A DNA stretch of 64,000 nucleotides, taken from NCBI GenBank assembly GCA_013289955.1, contig JABCYZ010000004.1, positions 1 through 64,000 on the forward strand, written 5' to 3'. A program made the translations under genes and the position numbers. The notes below the pieces were generated by a model, which worked only from the letters and a program-made list of their open reading frames with translations, was not told the origin of the DNA and did not search any database. Each line of letters begins with the position of its first letter. The stretch's first letter is position 1. Below, piece after piece: positions 43,478-53,770 of the stretch. This DNA is from Acidobacteriota bacterium (GTDB lineage Bacteria > Acidobacteriota > Terriglobia > Acidiferrales > UBA7541).

Positions 43478-44850
43478 TGGCAACGCGCGCGGTGGAAGTG
43501 AACGAGGCGGTGCCGGCGCTGTCTACCGAACGGCAGGTTCGATGGCCAAACCGGAAACGGGCGCGGCTTTCGAATGGGCTCGAAGTCATCCTCGTGGAGT
43601 CTCACACGATTCCAAAATTTCACGGCGATCTCTATTTCCGTTCCGGCAACGTCGCGGCCATCGACAGGGGGCCTGGCCTGGCGGAGATGACGGCCAGCAT
43701 GGTGCGAACGGGCACGGCCAAGCGCGCCAGCAGGCAGATTGAAGAGGATTTGCGGAGGATCGGCGCGGATCTTGGAACGAGCGCGGGCTCGGACACGAGT
43801 TCGGTTTCCTTTGCCGGACTTTCCGAGTTGGCCGAGCCGCTTCTCGGCATGGTGAATGAGTTGGCGAGAGAGGCGGCGTTTCCGGAGGCTGAGTTCGAGC
43901 GCGAACGGCGGCAAAAGCTTGAGGAAGTCAAGCTGAGCCGTACCGAGCCGGGGTTCCTGGCAGCAGAGCGGTTGCGCAAAATCTTGTTCGGCGCTCATCC
44001 CTACGCGCAAGTGTCTCCGAGCGAAGAGCAAGTTGCTGCGTATAAGCGCGATGATTTGCTCTCAGTGTACCGCGAAATTTATACACCCGAGAACGGATTG
44101 CTGTTGCTCGTCGGCGATTTTCAGCCCGACGAGATGCTGAAAAGCGCCGAAAGAGTTTTCGGCGCGTGGCAGGGAAAAAAACCGCAGGCGAAATCGTTTC
44201 CCGCCCCGGCACTTCCGCGCGGCAGGCGGGTTTATCTCGTGCATTTACCCGGCGCCGTGCAGACGCAAATTCTCGCGGGCTGCCACGCGATCACCCGCCA
44301 AAATCCTGACTGGATAAAATTAGGCCTGACAAACAGCTTATACGGCGGCGCCTTCAATTCGCGGCTGGTGATGAACATTCGCGAGGACAAGGGCTACACG
44401 TACAGCCCGCGAAGCGGCGTCACCGCTCTGCGAGAGAGCGGCTACTTTTCCGTTTCGGCCGCGGTACGCAATGATGTTGTTGCCGCGTCGCTTACGGAAA
44501 TCTTCTACGAGATGGACAAGCTGCGTTCCGTGCCGGTTCCAGAAACTGAATTGGCCGATGCGCAGAATTATTTGAGCGGCATATTTTCCATGGGGCTCGC
44601 CACGCAGAACGGATTGCTCGGGCAGGTTGCCGTAGTGGCGCTGAACGAATTGCCGGACGATTATCTCGAAACGTATCGCGCGAAAGTTCGCGCGCTCACG
44701 CCGGTGGACTTGATTGAGACGGCGCGCAAGTATCTCGATTCCGCGAACATGCAGATCGTGGTGGTCGGCGACCGCGCGCAAATCGAATCGCAAGCCGCGC
44801 TTTTCGGCGAACTCGAAGTCTTCGACGCCCAGGGCAAGAAACTTGGCTAG
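43477..44850 (+). CDS. M16 family protein, non-catalytic partner
   Basis: The 457 residues share the M16 fold (ARLSNGLEVILVESHTIPKFHGDLYFRSGN, YNGLL-like GGAFNSRLVMNIREDKGYTYSPRSGVTALRESGYF). Where HxxEH should be it has GLAEMTASMVRTG, so zinc binding is lost. In two-chain M16 proteases the second chain supplies the Arg-Tyr (here R and Y in NIREDKGYTYS region) that binds substrate C-termini. The start overlaps the catalytic gene's stop (TAATG), which fits a fixed 1:1 complex. Confidence 0.92.
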   Translation: MATRAVEVNEAVPALSTERQVRWPNRKRARLSNGLEVILVESHTIPKFHGDLYFRSGNVAAIDRGPGLAEMTASMVRTGTAKRASRQIEEDLRRIGADLGTSAGSDTSSVSFAGLSELAEPLLGMVNELAREAAFPEAEFERERRQKLEEVKLSRTEPGFLAAERLRKILFGAHPYAQVSPSEEQVAAYKRDDLLSVYREIYTPENGLLLLVGDFQPDEMLKSAERVFGAWQGKKPQAKSFPAPALPRGRRVYLVHLPGAVQTQILAGCHAITRQNPDWIKLGLTNSLYGGAFNSRLVMNIREDKGYTYSPRSGVTALRESGYFSVSAAVRNDVVAASLTEIFYEMDKLRSVPVPETELADAQNYLSGIFSMGLATQNGLLGQVAVVALNELPDDYLETYRAKVRALTPVDLIETARKYLDSANMQIVVVGDRAQIESQAALFGELEVFDAQGKKLG

Positions 44851-45268
44851 GTCGAGGGCTGTCGAGTTTCTCGACGGGACAATATAAGTTGTCTATTACC
44901 CTTGCGCCCCAACGGAGCGTTCCGCTGCGGGGTTCTCGCTGCTGTTTTTTGTGCTAGGCCGCCACCTGCGTCGGTCAGATGGGATACGGCGACATCGGAA
45001 GAGTAGCAGTTGGTGCCGGGAATCGGCCCGGTGCGAAAAGGGGGGCGAGTATTTGGCGCTGGGCGAAGCCGCGCCGCAAAGCTAGCAGCGCTTCAGCGAG
45101 AAAGCCCGCAAATCCGCCAAAGCCTCCAGCTCCGAGAAAGGCTTCCTCTGCCCCAGCAGGCCCGCCTGCTTCGATGCTCCAATCTGCCGCATCTGTGCAC
45201 GACAATCCAAAAGCGGTTCCTCCGTTCATTCGGAACGAGTTTTTTGTTTTGTTCGGAGGAACTATTCC
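44851..45268. other. Convergent intergenic region without a supported gene
   Basis: The 418 bp lie between the convergent M16 and ribBA genes. A hairpin (CCCC...GGGG with inner AGCG/CGCT, about 44907-44935) followed by a T run at 44944-44949 may terminate the M16 operon. GTTCCTCCG and CGGAGGAAC flank 45219-45265. A Gly/Ala-rich open frame on the minus strand (44975-45229) has no ribosome-binding site or family features and is not called. Confidence 0.4.
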
Positions 45269-46453
45269 TCAGAGGACTTGGTGTGTCGCACGAACGGGTG
45301 CTTCGATGCGCAGGGGGACTTGGTCGGCGATGCGGATGCCGTAGCCCTCGAGGGCGACTACTTTTTTGGGGTGATTGGTAAGGACGCGGATGTCTTTTAA
45401 GCCGAGGTCGATGAGGATTTGGGCGCCGATGCCGCTTTCGTGCTGGACCATGCGCTGGCGGGCAGGCTCGCGGTCGAGCTGGCCGCGTTTGTGGAAATGG
45501 ATTTGGGGGAGCGCGCCGGGCTCGTCAGCAGTTTCGACGCTGAAGCCCCGGCCGGTGTGGTGGAGATAGAGGAAGACGCCACGCTCTTCTTTGGCGATAG
45601 TGGCCAGGGAACGGGCGACAAGTTCGCTGCAATCGCAGGCTGTGGAGCCGAAGACGTCCCCCGTCAGACAGTGCGAGTGCACGCGAACGAGCGCGGGCGT
45701 GTCGCCTTCGAGATTGCCGCGGACTAAGGCGATGTGCTGATCGTGGTCGACGTCGCTCGCGTAGGCGATCATGCGGAAGTCGCCGTAACGGGTCGGGAGA
45801 ACGGCTTCGGCCACGCGACGGACGTAGCGCTCGTGCTGCATGCGGTAGCGGATGAGGTCGGCGACCGTCAGCATTTTTAGATTGTGCTGCTTGCAGAATT
45901 CGAGGAGTTGCGGCACGCGGGACATGGTGCCGTCTTCGTTCATGATTTCGCAGATGACGCCGCTCGCATTGAGGCCGGCGATGCGGGAGAGGTCGACGCT
46001 GGCTTCGGTCTGGCCGGCGCGGACGAGGACGCCTCCATTGCGAGCGCGAAGAGGGAACATGTGGCCTGGCCGGGCGAGATCCTGGGGACGGGTCTTGGGA
46101 TCGATCGCCGTGAGGATGGTGATGGCGCGGTCGGAGGCGCTGATGCCGGTAGTGACTCCAACTTTAGCGTCGATGGCTTCGGTGAAGGCCGTGCCATGGA
46201 CGCTCGTGTTGATCAGGGACATGAGCGGGAGGTGCAGCTCATCGCAGCGTTGCTCGGTGAGGGCGAGGCAGATGAGGCCGCGGCCGAACTTGGCCATGAA
46301 GTTGATGGCTTCGGGAGTGATTTTTTCGGCGGCCAGGGTGAGGTCGCCTTCGTTCTCGCGGTCTTCATCGTCGACCAGGACGATCATGCGGCCTTGGCGG
46401 ATTTCTTCGACGGCTTCTTCGACGGTAGCGAAAACGGGTTCAGCGGGGTTCAT
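45269..46453 (-). CDS. ribBA: Bifunctional 3,4-dihydroxy-2-butanone-4-phosphate synthase / GTP cyclohydrolase II
   Basis: The 394-residue protein supplies both entry steps of riboflavin synthesis. The N-terminal half (about 1-205) has DDEDRENEGDL, TSVHGTAFTEAIDAKVGVTTGISASDRA and RPGHMFPLRA of RibB. The C-terminal half is GTP cyclohydrolase II, with VRVHSHCLTGDVFGSTACDC giving the three zinc cysteines, and YLHHTGRG. The last part (GAQILIDLGLKDIRVLTNHPKKVVALEGYGI) is complete. GAGG lies before the ATG. No FMN riboswitch could be recognised upstream. Riboflavin synthase lies separately at 62.5 kb. Confidence 0.96.
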   Translation of the reverse strand: MNPAEPVFATVEEAVEEIRQGRMIVLVDDEDRENEGDLTLAAEKITPEAINFMAKFGRGLICLALTEQRCDELHLPLMSLINTSVHGTAFTEAIDAKVGVTTGISASDRAITILTAIDPKTRPQDLARPGHMFPLRARNGGVLVRAGQTEASVDLSRIAGLNASGVICEIMNEDGTMSRVPQLLEFCKQHNLKMLTVADLIRYRMQHERYVRRVAEAVLPTRYGDFRMIAYASDVDHDQHIALVRGNLEGDTPALVRVHSHCLTGDVFGSTACDCSELVARSLATIAKEERGVFLYLHHTGRGFSVETADEPGALPQIHFHKRGQLDREPARQRMVQHESGIGAQILIDLGLKDIRVLTNHPKKVVALEGYGIRIADQVPLRIEAPVRATHQVL

Positions 46454-46751
46454 GTGTGCCTCGAAGGGATAGTGTAGCCGATTGATTGGGAAAGTGAGTA
46501 GTGGGCGCTGAGCAGCGGGCGACGCGCTGGCGGGAGGCGTGGCGAGGGTACCCTTGAATTTGTGTGGGTGGCCTCTGAAGAACTAAGCCCGGCTAGAAGT
46601 GCTTTGGAATGTGCGGTTACGAAGGGTGTCGTAAATGTTGCATTTAAGAGGGTTGGGGCGTATGGCGTGAAGCGCAACCCAGATGATAGTGAGAATCCTG
46701 GGGAGAACCCTAGTGCAGTGGGGAGCATCTTACGGTACGGAGGGCAAAACA

Positions 46752-47081
46752 ATGCCAAAACTAGCGATCTGGGTGGAAATGGAAGCAAAAGCGGGTAAGG
46801 AGCAGGAGGTGGCGGATTTTTTGAAGTCGGCGCAGGCGCTGGCGGAAAAGGAGCAGGGCACGGTCACGTGGTATGCGATAAAGTTGGGCGGACCCAAGTT
46901 CGGAATTTTCGATACGTTTGCGGATGAGAGCGGGCGCGAGTCGCACCTCAATGGAGAAATCGCCAAGGCGCTGTTTGGGAAAGCGAAGGAGTTCTTCGCG
47001 AAAGATCCGGAAGTTCATAAGCTGGACGTGCTGGCGGCAAAGGTGCCGGGCGCGGCGGGGACGAAGGCGAAGTCGGCATAA
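46752..47081 (+). CDS. Antibiotic-biosynthesis-monooxygenase (ABM) domain protein
   Basis: From ATG 46752, eight bases after GGAGG, the protein has 109 residues. It is a ferredoxin-like dimeric ABM domain: LAIWVEMEAKAGKEQEVADFLKSAQALAEKEQGTVTWYAIKLGGPKFGIFDTFADESGRESHL is continuous with the family pattern. Such proteins may be quinol monooxygenases or stress-related; the substrate is unknown. The open frame starts 69 bp upstream but the extension is not conserved-looking. A long 298-bp gap separates it from ribBA (divergent). Confidence 0.82.
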   Translation: MPKLAIWVEMEAKAGKEQEVADFLKSAQALAEKEQGTVTWYAIKLGGPKFGIFDTFADESGRESHLNGEIAKALFGKAKEFFAKDPEVHKLDVLAAKVPGAAGTKAKSA

Positions 47082-47200
47082 CCGCGCAATCCGGAAATGT
47101 TTGATTTCCGGTCTCCCTAGGCCAAATTCGGGCGGTTCCCAGTTTTCAGACAAGATTCCTTTCTCATCACACATTCGCTCTTTCGCTATCCAGTCAATCC

Positions 47201-48490
47201 TCATCTTCTTCGCCGCCGTGCGAGCCGGCTCTGGCGCGGCCAGCGGGGGAGGGAGCGTTGGCCTAGGAGAGACTGGGCGGCCCAGTGGCCGAGGTAGACG
47301 GAAAGGGCTACGCCATGGCCGCTAAAGCCGGCCAGAATGAGGATTTTATTGCTGTGGTGGCAATAGCCGAAATGGGGTTTCATGCCTTTGGTGATTAGGA
47401 TGGGGCCGCCCCAGCGGTGGGCGACGCGAATGTTTCTTAGGGCAGGATGCATGTGCCGAACGCGGGACTCGAGCGAGGCCAGGGTTCTGGCGGAGGCGCC
47501 GCGGTGGATATCGAAACGGAGTAGTTCGCTGAAGCTGTGCTGGAGTTTTCGTCTGGAGAAATGGCGGGAGAACATGGCATTCCAGGAAGTCGGCGGAGGG
47601 ACCAGGCCTGCGCCGAAGATGTAGCCGTTGTTTGCGAGCGGGCGACCCGAGAGGTAAGGAAAGTCGACGGTGTAGAAGGGGTGGGCGGAGAGTCCTGTGG
47701 CGCGGAGTTGGGCGGGGGTGAGCGGCGTGGTGGCCAAGGCGAGGGTGAGCTTGGGTTCGGCTTGGTGGTGCAGGCCGGTGAGATGGAGGGAGGCGGCGTT
47801 GGTAGCAAGAAGAACTTGACGGGCGTAGAGAGTTTTCTGTTTAGCGCGAGTGCCTCTTTTTAGGCGGATGCGGATGAGGAGCGGTACGTCGGAAGCACTT
47901 GCGGGGGCCGTGTGTCGCGGGACCTGGGCAATGCGCGAGGTATCGGCGCGGCTCGGGCTCGCTGGCGCGATGGAAAGAACCTCAGCGTGCTCGATGATTT
48001 GGGCACCGGCGTTTTCCGCGGCGTGGGCTAGGCCGGAAACGACTTTGCCGGGGTCGACAGTGCCTCCGCGGACTTTTTTGACGACGTGGAGATTGCCGGA
48101 ATCGTACCAGGAGATGGGAGAGTTTTTGGGGGAGCCGGAACGGCCAAGCTCCCAAGCGCCGGGAAGCGTGAGGCGGGAATCGACGTGCAGGGCGCGAAGG
48201 ATTTTCTTGTAGCCGGCGAGAACGTCGCCCAGGCCAGGGAGCGGGCCGGCGGCGGTTTCGGACAGGGCCATGCCTCCTGTGCGGCCGCTGGCGCCGTTGC
48301 CGATCGACCCGGATTCCAGGACCACGACGGATTTGCCGGGGGCCAGTTTGGCAAGCCAGGCCGCGGCGGAAAGGCCTGCAAAGCCTGCGCCGATGACGGC
48401 GAAATCGACTTGCCCGGGAACTGGGCGTTTCGCGGGGCGAAAGTCGACCGTCCAGGGAGGAATGCCCCAGGGATGAGGTTTGCGGCGCAC
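47201..48490 (-). CDS. FAD-dependent oxidoreductase (DAO family, glycine/D-amino acid oxidase-like)
   Basis: The 429 residues with a GTG start show the dinucleotide fold VDFAVIGAGFAGLSAAAWLAKLAPGKSVVVLE (about 28-60) followed by IGNGASGRTGGMAL, typical of DAO enzymes. The second half has VLLATNAASLHL and, near the C-terminus, RWGGPILITKGMKPHFGYCHHSNKILILAGFSGHGVALS, the FAD-contacting motif. It probably oxidises a secondary or primary amine. The substrate is unknown. It stands alone between convergent and same-strand genes with larger gaps. Confidence 0.85.
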   Translation of the reverse strand: MRRKPHPWGIPPWTVDFRPAKRPVPGQVDFAVIGAGFAGLSAAAWLAKLAPGKSVVVLESGSIGNGASGRTGGMALSETAAGPLPGLGDVLAGYKKILRALHVDSRLTLPGAWELGRSGSPKNSPISWYDSGNLHVVKKVRGGTVDPGKVVSGLAHAAENAGAQIIEHAEVLSIAPASPSRADTSRIAQVPRHTAPASASDVPLLIRIRLKRGTRAKQKTLYARQVLLATNAASLHLTGLHHQAEPKLTLALATTPLTPAQLRATGLSAHPFYTVDFPYLSGRPLANNGYIFGAGLVPPPTSWNAMFSRHFSRRKLQHSFSELLRFDIHRGASARTLASLESRVRHMHPALRNIRVAHRWGGPILITKGMKPHFGYCHHSNKILILAGFSGHGVALSVYLGHWAAQSLLGQRSLPRWPRQSRLARRRRR

Positions 48491-48629
48491 GCGAATTGGA
48501 TGCAGCTATCAGAGGTTTTGTATCAGGGCTGCGAATGCCCCTATCGCATCGCGTCCAGAAGAAACGGAAAATTCCCGCCGCTTATTTCACAGTGAATTGG
48601 GTGGGCTGCACGTCGTTCGAGCAGGGATA

Positions 48630-49364
48630 TTAAGGCAGTGAGAGAACCAGCTTTTCGCCGTTGAAATCGTATTCCAACCTGTATTTGGCGTCTTTTTTGC
48701 GATTGTGAATGGAAAAGTACAGGTACCCCGACACGGGAGCCGCAGCCTTCCCCTCTGGCAGGCCCTTTTGGCTCAATTCCGTTTCCATGATCTGGCGATC
48801 CCGCTCTCCTGAACCTGGGGCGGGGTTGGGATTTCCCACGCCGACTCCCACTTCTGTCGCGGTATAGACGCCATGAACTCTTGTGGGCTGCCCCGTGTTG
48901 GGATCGGTGTATGTGCCGGATTCGTAGCCAACGCTAGCGCCGCTCTCTACTGTAACCGGGAATCCGGAACCGGCTTTCTTTTGCAGCGAGGCAGCAACTA
49001 CAGTGGCGCTCTGCGGTTTTGTGCCTATATCGCTCCCGGAAATATATAAGGCGAAATTATCCAGCGACAAATCGTGCGAAACTTTTTCCTTGCCGGGATA
49101 GAAGGCGAATTCCACAACGATGCAGCAACGATTCAAATCGGTGACAAAAGCTTTCTGCACCTGCTTGGGAGCGAGCACCTCCGCTCCAATACTCGCGCCG
49201 TCGCTCTGGGCGTGCGAATGGTAGCGGTTCGCGGAGGATCTGGGAACGCTACCGCGAGGCCCGGACGTATCGTCCTCCGTGCCTTGGGCTTTCAAAGGCG
49301 CCGTGAAGAGCAGAGCGGCAAAAAGGAAAACTGGGGAGAGGACGACAAATCTCATCGAGCGCAT
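48630..49364 (-). CDS. Secreted protein of unknown function
   Basis: From ATG 49364, behind AGGTGG, the protein has 244 residues; an upstream TTG at 49388 is less likely. A signal peptide (about 1-26, ending PLKAQ) is followed by a low-complexity Ser/Arg/His region (about 27-60) and a beta-rich domain with two adjacent cysteines (NRCCIVVEFAFYPGKEKVSHDLSLDNFALYIS), then SGYLYFSIHNRKKDAKYRLEYDFNGEKLVLSLP at the end. No function is known. Confidence 0.65.
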   Translation of the reverse strand: MRSMRFVVLSPVFLFAALLFTAPLKAQGTEDDTSGPRGSVPRSSANRYHSHAQSDGASIGAEVLAPKQVQKAFVTDLNRCCIVVEFAFYPGKEKVSHDLSLDNFALYISGSDIGTKPQSATVVAASLQKKAGSGFPVTVESGASVGYESGTYTDPNTGQPTRVHGVYTATEVGVGVGNPNPAPGSGERDRQIMETELSQKGLPEGKAAAPVSGYLYFSIHNRKKDAKYRLEYDFNGEKLVLSLP

Positions 49365-49496
49365 TGGCCACCTCGCCAGCGGATGCAATTCCTCAGGACG
49401 GAGTCAATGTTTCCTGAGCACGGGACCCGTTAACCAGAGATTGTACTCGGCGCATTGTACACCCTCGACCCATCAGAGACATGAATTTGTCGCTTA

Positions 49497-49931
49497 TCAG
49501 AGCTTGCGAAGCGGACCGGGGAGGACGCCGGCGAGAGAATACTTTCCAGGACCGGCGAGCAACAAGCCCAGGGCGAGCAGCATCTCCGTGAGCGCGTATT
49601 CGAGTCCGCCATGGCCAATGTCGTATCCGTGCTGAATATGGACGATCAGGATGGCGCCCAGCATGACGATGATGACGCAGACGGCGCCCACGCGGAGCAG
49701 CGCGCCGGTCAGTATCGCGATGCCTCCGGCAAATTGAGCTAATCCAACCAGATAGCCGACAGCGACAGGCATGTGCATGAAGGCCGCGAAGTTTTGCGGG
49801 CCTGGGCCGCCGAACATTCCAAATAGGATGGCGCAGCCGTGATAGATGAAGGGAAGGGAACAAGCGACGCGCATGATGAGTAGCTCGAGATTCAGTTCAC
49901 GTGCGCCTGTTAAGCGGCCGAATGTGCTCAT
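49497..49931 (-). CDS. DoxX-family membrane protein
   Basis: The 144 residues have four TM helices in the DoxX pattern: LLIMRVACSLPFIYHGCAILFGMFGGPG, VGYLVGLAQFAGGIAILTGALLRVGAVCVIIVMLGAI, IQHGYDIGHGGLEYALTEMLLALGLLLAGPGKYSL. GGGAGGT precedes the ATG. DoxX-like proteins are linked to quinone or thiosulfate redox chemistry in a few cases; most are unassigned. Confidence 0.88.
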   Translation of the reverse strand: MSTFGRLTGARELNLELLIMRVACSLPFIYHGCAILFGMFGGPGPQNFAAFMHMPVAVGYLVGLAQFAGGIAILTGALLRVGAVCVIIVMLGAILIVHIQHGYDIGHGGLEYALTEMLLALGLLLAGPGKYSLAGVLPGPLRKL

Positions 49932-50068
49932 CTGGACCTCCCGAGATTTGATGGAGATGGTGTATCAAAAGAATCATGGAAATACCAAGAAAATCCCGAG
50001 AGTCGGGCCGACTTGACGGTGAAGGAAAGTGGGTGAGATTTCGGATACGGGCGGAGTAGCGGCGGAAG

Positions 50069-51067
50069 TTAGCGCAGAAGAGGGGCAAGGAGATGGAAGA
50101 CCCCGGCGCCGATTAAGGCAGCGCCGGGGATAGTGAGGACCCAGGCCCAGACGATGCGGCGCGTAACGCCCCAGCGGACGGCAGAGAGGCGGCGCGTGGC
50201 ACCTACGCCGACGATGGCGCCGGTAATCGTGTGGGTGGTGCTGACAGGAATGCCGAAAGCGGCGTTCATGACGAGTGTAAGGCCGCCCGCAGTTTCCGCC
50301 GCAAAACCACCGAATGGGGTGAGCTTGGTGATGCGCTGGCCCATGGTCTTGATGATGCGCCAACCGCCCGCCATCGTGCCGCCGGCCATCGCTAGGTGGC
50401 AGCAAAGGATGACCCAGTAGGGCGGAGAAGCCGAGCGTTTTAGCAAGCCGCCAAGTACAAGCGCCGCCGTGATAATGCCCATTCCCTTCTGGGAGTCGTT
50501 CGTGCCGTGACCGAGGCTGAAGAGCGCGGCTGAGAGCAACTGCAATCGGCGGAACCAACGGTCCACTTTCTGAGGACGCTGCCGGCGGACTATCCAGCTC
50601 ATGACGATGGTCAAGAGAATGGCGAGAGCCATTCCCACAATCGGTGAAAGAAAGATGAAAATGACGGGTTTGACCCAGCCACCAAGAATCAGGGCCTTGG
50701 TGCCAGCGTAGGCGACTGCGGCACCACCGTAGCCGCCAATGAGAGCGTGAGAAGAGCTCGTAGGGAGACCGAGGACCAGAGTGATCATGTTCCAGGAGAT
50801 GGCACCAAGGAGGCCTGAAAGAACGACCTGTTGATTGATGAGTTCGAGGTGGATCATGCCCTTGCTGATGGTGGAGGCGACAGCGGTGCCGAAAACGAAG
50901 GCGGCAATGAAATTCCAAAAGGCGGCCCAAACGACGGCGCGGAACGGCGTGAGAACGCGCGTGGAGACCACGGTGGCAATAGAATTGGCGGCGTCATGCC
51001 AGCCATTGGAGAACTCGAAAGCCAGCGTGAGGATAATGACAGCGATCAGGAGGTGGAAGCTGGTCAT
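50069..51067 (-). CDS. pit: Inorganic phosphate transporter, PiT family
   Basis: The 332-residue inner-membrane symporter has the two inverted PiT signatures: EFSNGWHDAANSIATVVSTRVL (N-terminal, G-x-N-D-A type) and SLGHGTNDSQKGMGIITAALV (C-terminal), plus GLPTSSSHALIGGYGG and GIPVSTTHTITGAIVGVG loops. About ten helices are visible. It imports phosphate or metal-phosphate with a cation. The PhoU-like gene lies 18 bp upstream on the same strand, so the two form an operon, a known pairing (PiT + DUF47). Confidence 0.95.
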   Translation of the reverse strand: MTSFHLLIAVIILTLAFEFSNGWHDAANSIATVVSTRVLTPFRAVVWAAFWNFIAAFVFGTAVASTISKGMIHLELINQQVVLSGLLGAISWNMITLVLGLPTSSSHALIGGYGGAAVAYAGTKALILGGWVKPVIFIFLSPIVGMALAILLTIVMSWIVRRQRPQKVDRWFRRLQLLSAALFSLGHGTNDSQKGMGIITAALVLGGLLKRSASPPYWVILCCHLAMAGGTMAGGWRIIKTMGQRITKLTPFGGFAAETAGGLTLVMNAAFGIPVSTTHTITGAIVGVGATRRLSAVRWGVTRRIVWAWVLTIPGAALIGAGVFHLLAPLLR

Positions 51068-51085
51068 CGGCTGGTCATCGGCGAA

Positions 51086-51712
51086 TCAAGCGCTCTTGAT
51101 GATGACGCCTTCGATGACGTTGGCGACGTCTTCGCATTTATCCACTGCGGTTTCGATGACTTCAAAGATTTCTTTCCACTTGATGATCTGGACAGAATCT
51201 CTTTCCTCGTCGAAAAGCTGGGCGATCAGCGTACGGCAGAGGCGGTCACTTTCATTTTCGTAGCGGTTGATCTCGATGCAATGCTTGAGGGCTTTTTCAG
51301 GAGTGCCCAAGGCTTTGACGGCGGCGGTGACTTCGACGGTCGCGGAGACAAGGACTTTGACGAGTTCCACAGTGCCTTCGCGGATGGAATCGACGCGATA
51401 GAGGACGAAACGGCTGGCGGCGGCGTCGATTAGGTCGATGACGTCATCGAGCTGATTGCATAGCGTGTGGATATCTTCGCGGTCAAAAGGCGTGATGAAG
51501 GTCTGGTTGAGCTTGATGAGGAGATGATGGGCAATTTCGTCGCCTTCGTGCTCGATGGCCTTGACGATCTGCACTTGCTCGGGAACGCCCGTGTAATGCG
51601 AGAGCATTTTGAGGAGGGCTTCCGCTCCGGCATGGATATTCTCGGCTTGCTGGGCGAAAAGGTCAAAAAAACCCTCTTCGCGCGGCATGAGGCGCTGCAA
51701 AAGTCCTGGCAT
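51086..51712 (-). CDS. PhoU-like DUF47 protein (PiT accessory factor)
   Basis: From ATG 51712, behind GGGGAGAG, the protein has 208 residues of pure helical PhoU-like fold: MPREEGFFDLFAQQAENIHAGAEALLKML, IKAIEHEGDEIAHHLL, FITPFDREDIHTLCNQLDDVIDLIDAAASRF, and DSVQIIKWKEIFEVIETAVDKCEDVANVIEG are the DUF47 motifs with metal-binding E/D-rich repeats. It likely regulates the adjacent PiT transporter. The open frame runs 121 codons further upstream, but that part crosses the groEL terminator and is not protein-like. Confidence 0.93.
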   Translation of the reverse strand: MPGLLQRLMPREEGFFDLFAQQAENIHAGAEALLKMLSHYTGVPEQVQIVKAIEHEGDEIAHHLLIKLNQTFITPFDREDIHTLCNQLDDVIDLIDAAASRFVLYRVDSIREGTVELVKVLVSATVEVTAAVKALGTPEKALKHCIEINRYENESDRLCRTLIAQLFDEERDSVQIIKWKEIFEVIETAVDKCEDVANVIEGVIIKSA

Positions 51713-51925
51713 GTCGTGACTCTCCCCTGAAGAGTCTGTGGCGAGGCTCGACGAGTTTAGCGGAGGATGGGGGATGGAGGCAAGGAAACGGGAAGCTACG
51801 CCTTCGCCGCAATTGGCACCGAATCCGGTGGCAGAGGGACTGCGTACCATCAACTGGCGGTTGGGGGCACGAAGGCGCTGATTCAGGCAGAGGCGGAGGT
51901 TCTTTGATTCAGCTTTCGCTCTGAA

Positions 51926-51964
51926 GTAAAAAGGGCGTCCTGGCTCGTGGCAAGGACGCCCTTT
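51926..51964 (-). terminator. Intrinsic terminator of the groES-groEL operon
   Basis: On the minus strand GGACGCCCTTT follows AAAGGGCGTCC with a 13-nt loop, an 11-bp perfect stem (51930-51940 with 51954-51964). The T run continues as TTACTT. It lies 67 bp after the groEL stop and 214 bp before the PhoU-like gene on the same strand. Confidence 0.85.
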
Positions 51965-52003
51965 GGATTGAGGTTGCGGGCGGGCTGGTAAAGCCGGCCC
52001 GGA

Positions 52004-52023
52004 GCACAGGCTGAAGCCTGTGC
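52004..52023. repeat. Palindrome GCACAGGCT-GA-AGCCTGTGC downstream of groEL
   Basis: A perfect 9-bp stem with a 2-base spacer lies between the groEL stop and its terminator. Just to its left CGGGC...GCCCG (about 51980-52001) makes a second hairpin. Such paired GC-rich palindromes look like the dispersed REP-type elements of acidobacterial genomes; that identity is from memory. Confidence 0.55.
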
Positions 52024-52031
52024 CACTGGAT

Positions 52032-53687
<1,656 letters not shown>

Positions 53688-53731
53688 TTATCGTTCTGCG
53701 AACTGCTGAATTTTTAGCTCGTTACACCAAC

Positions 53732-53751
53732 GGGCGGGGCAAGCCCCGCCC
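53732..53751. repeat. GC-rich palindrome between groS and groL
   Basis: GGGCGGGGC (53732-53740) and GCCCCGCCC (53743-53751) make a perfect 9-bp inverted repeat separated by AA. It lies in the intercistronic region just after the groS stop on the minus strand. No T run follows, so it is more likely an RNA-processing or stability hairpin, or a REP-type repeat, than a terminator. Confidence 0.6.
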
Positions 53752-53770
53752 CAACAGAGTGGGACCTGAA

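Noticed and set aside
44975..45229. 84-codon Gly/Ala-rich minus-strand frame after ribBA
   Set aside because: No ribosome-binding site, no family features, and composition typical of a chance frame in GC-rich DNA.
46454..46751. FMN riboswitch upstream of ribBA
   Set aside because: I looked for the conserved RFN segments on both strands and found no matching set.
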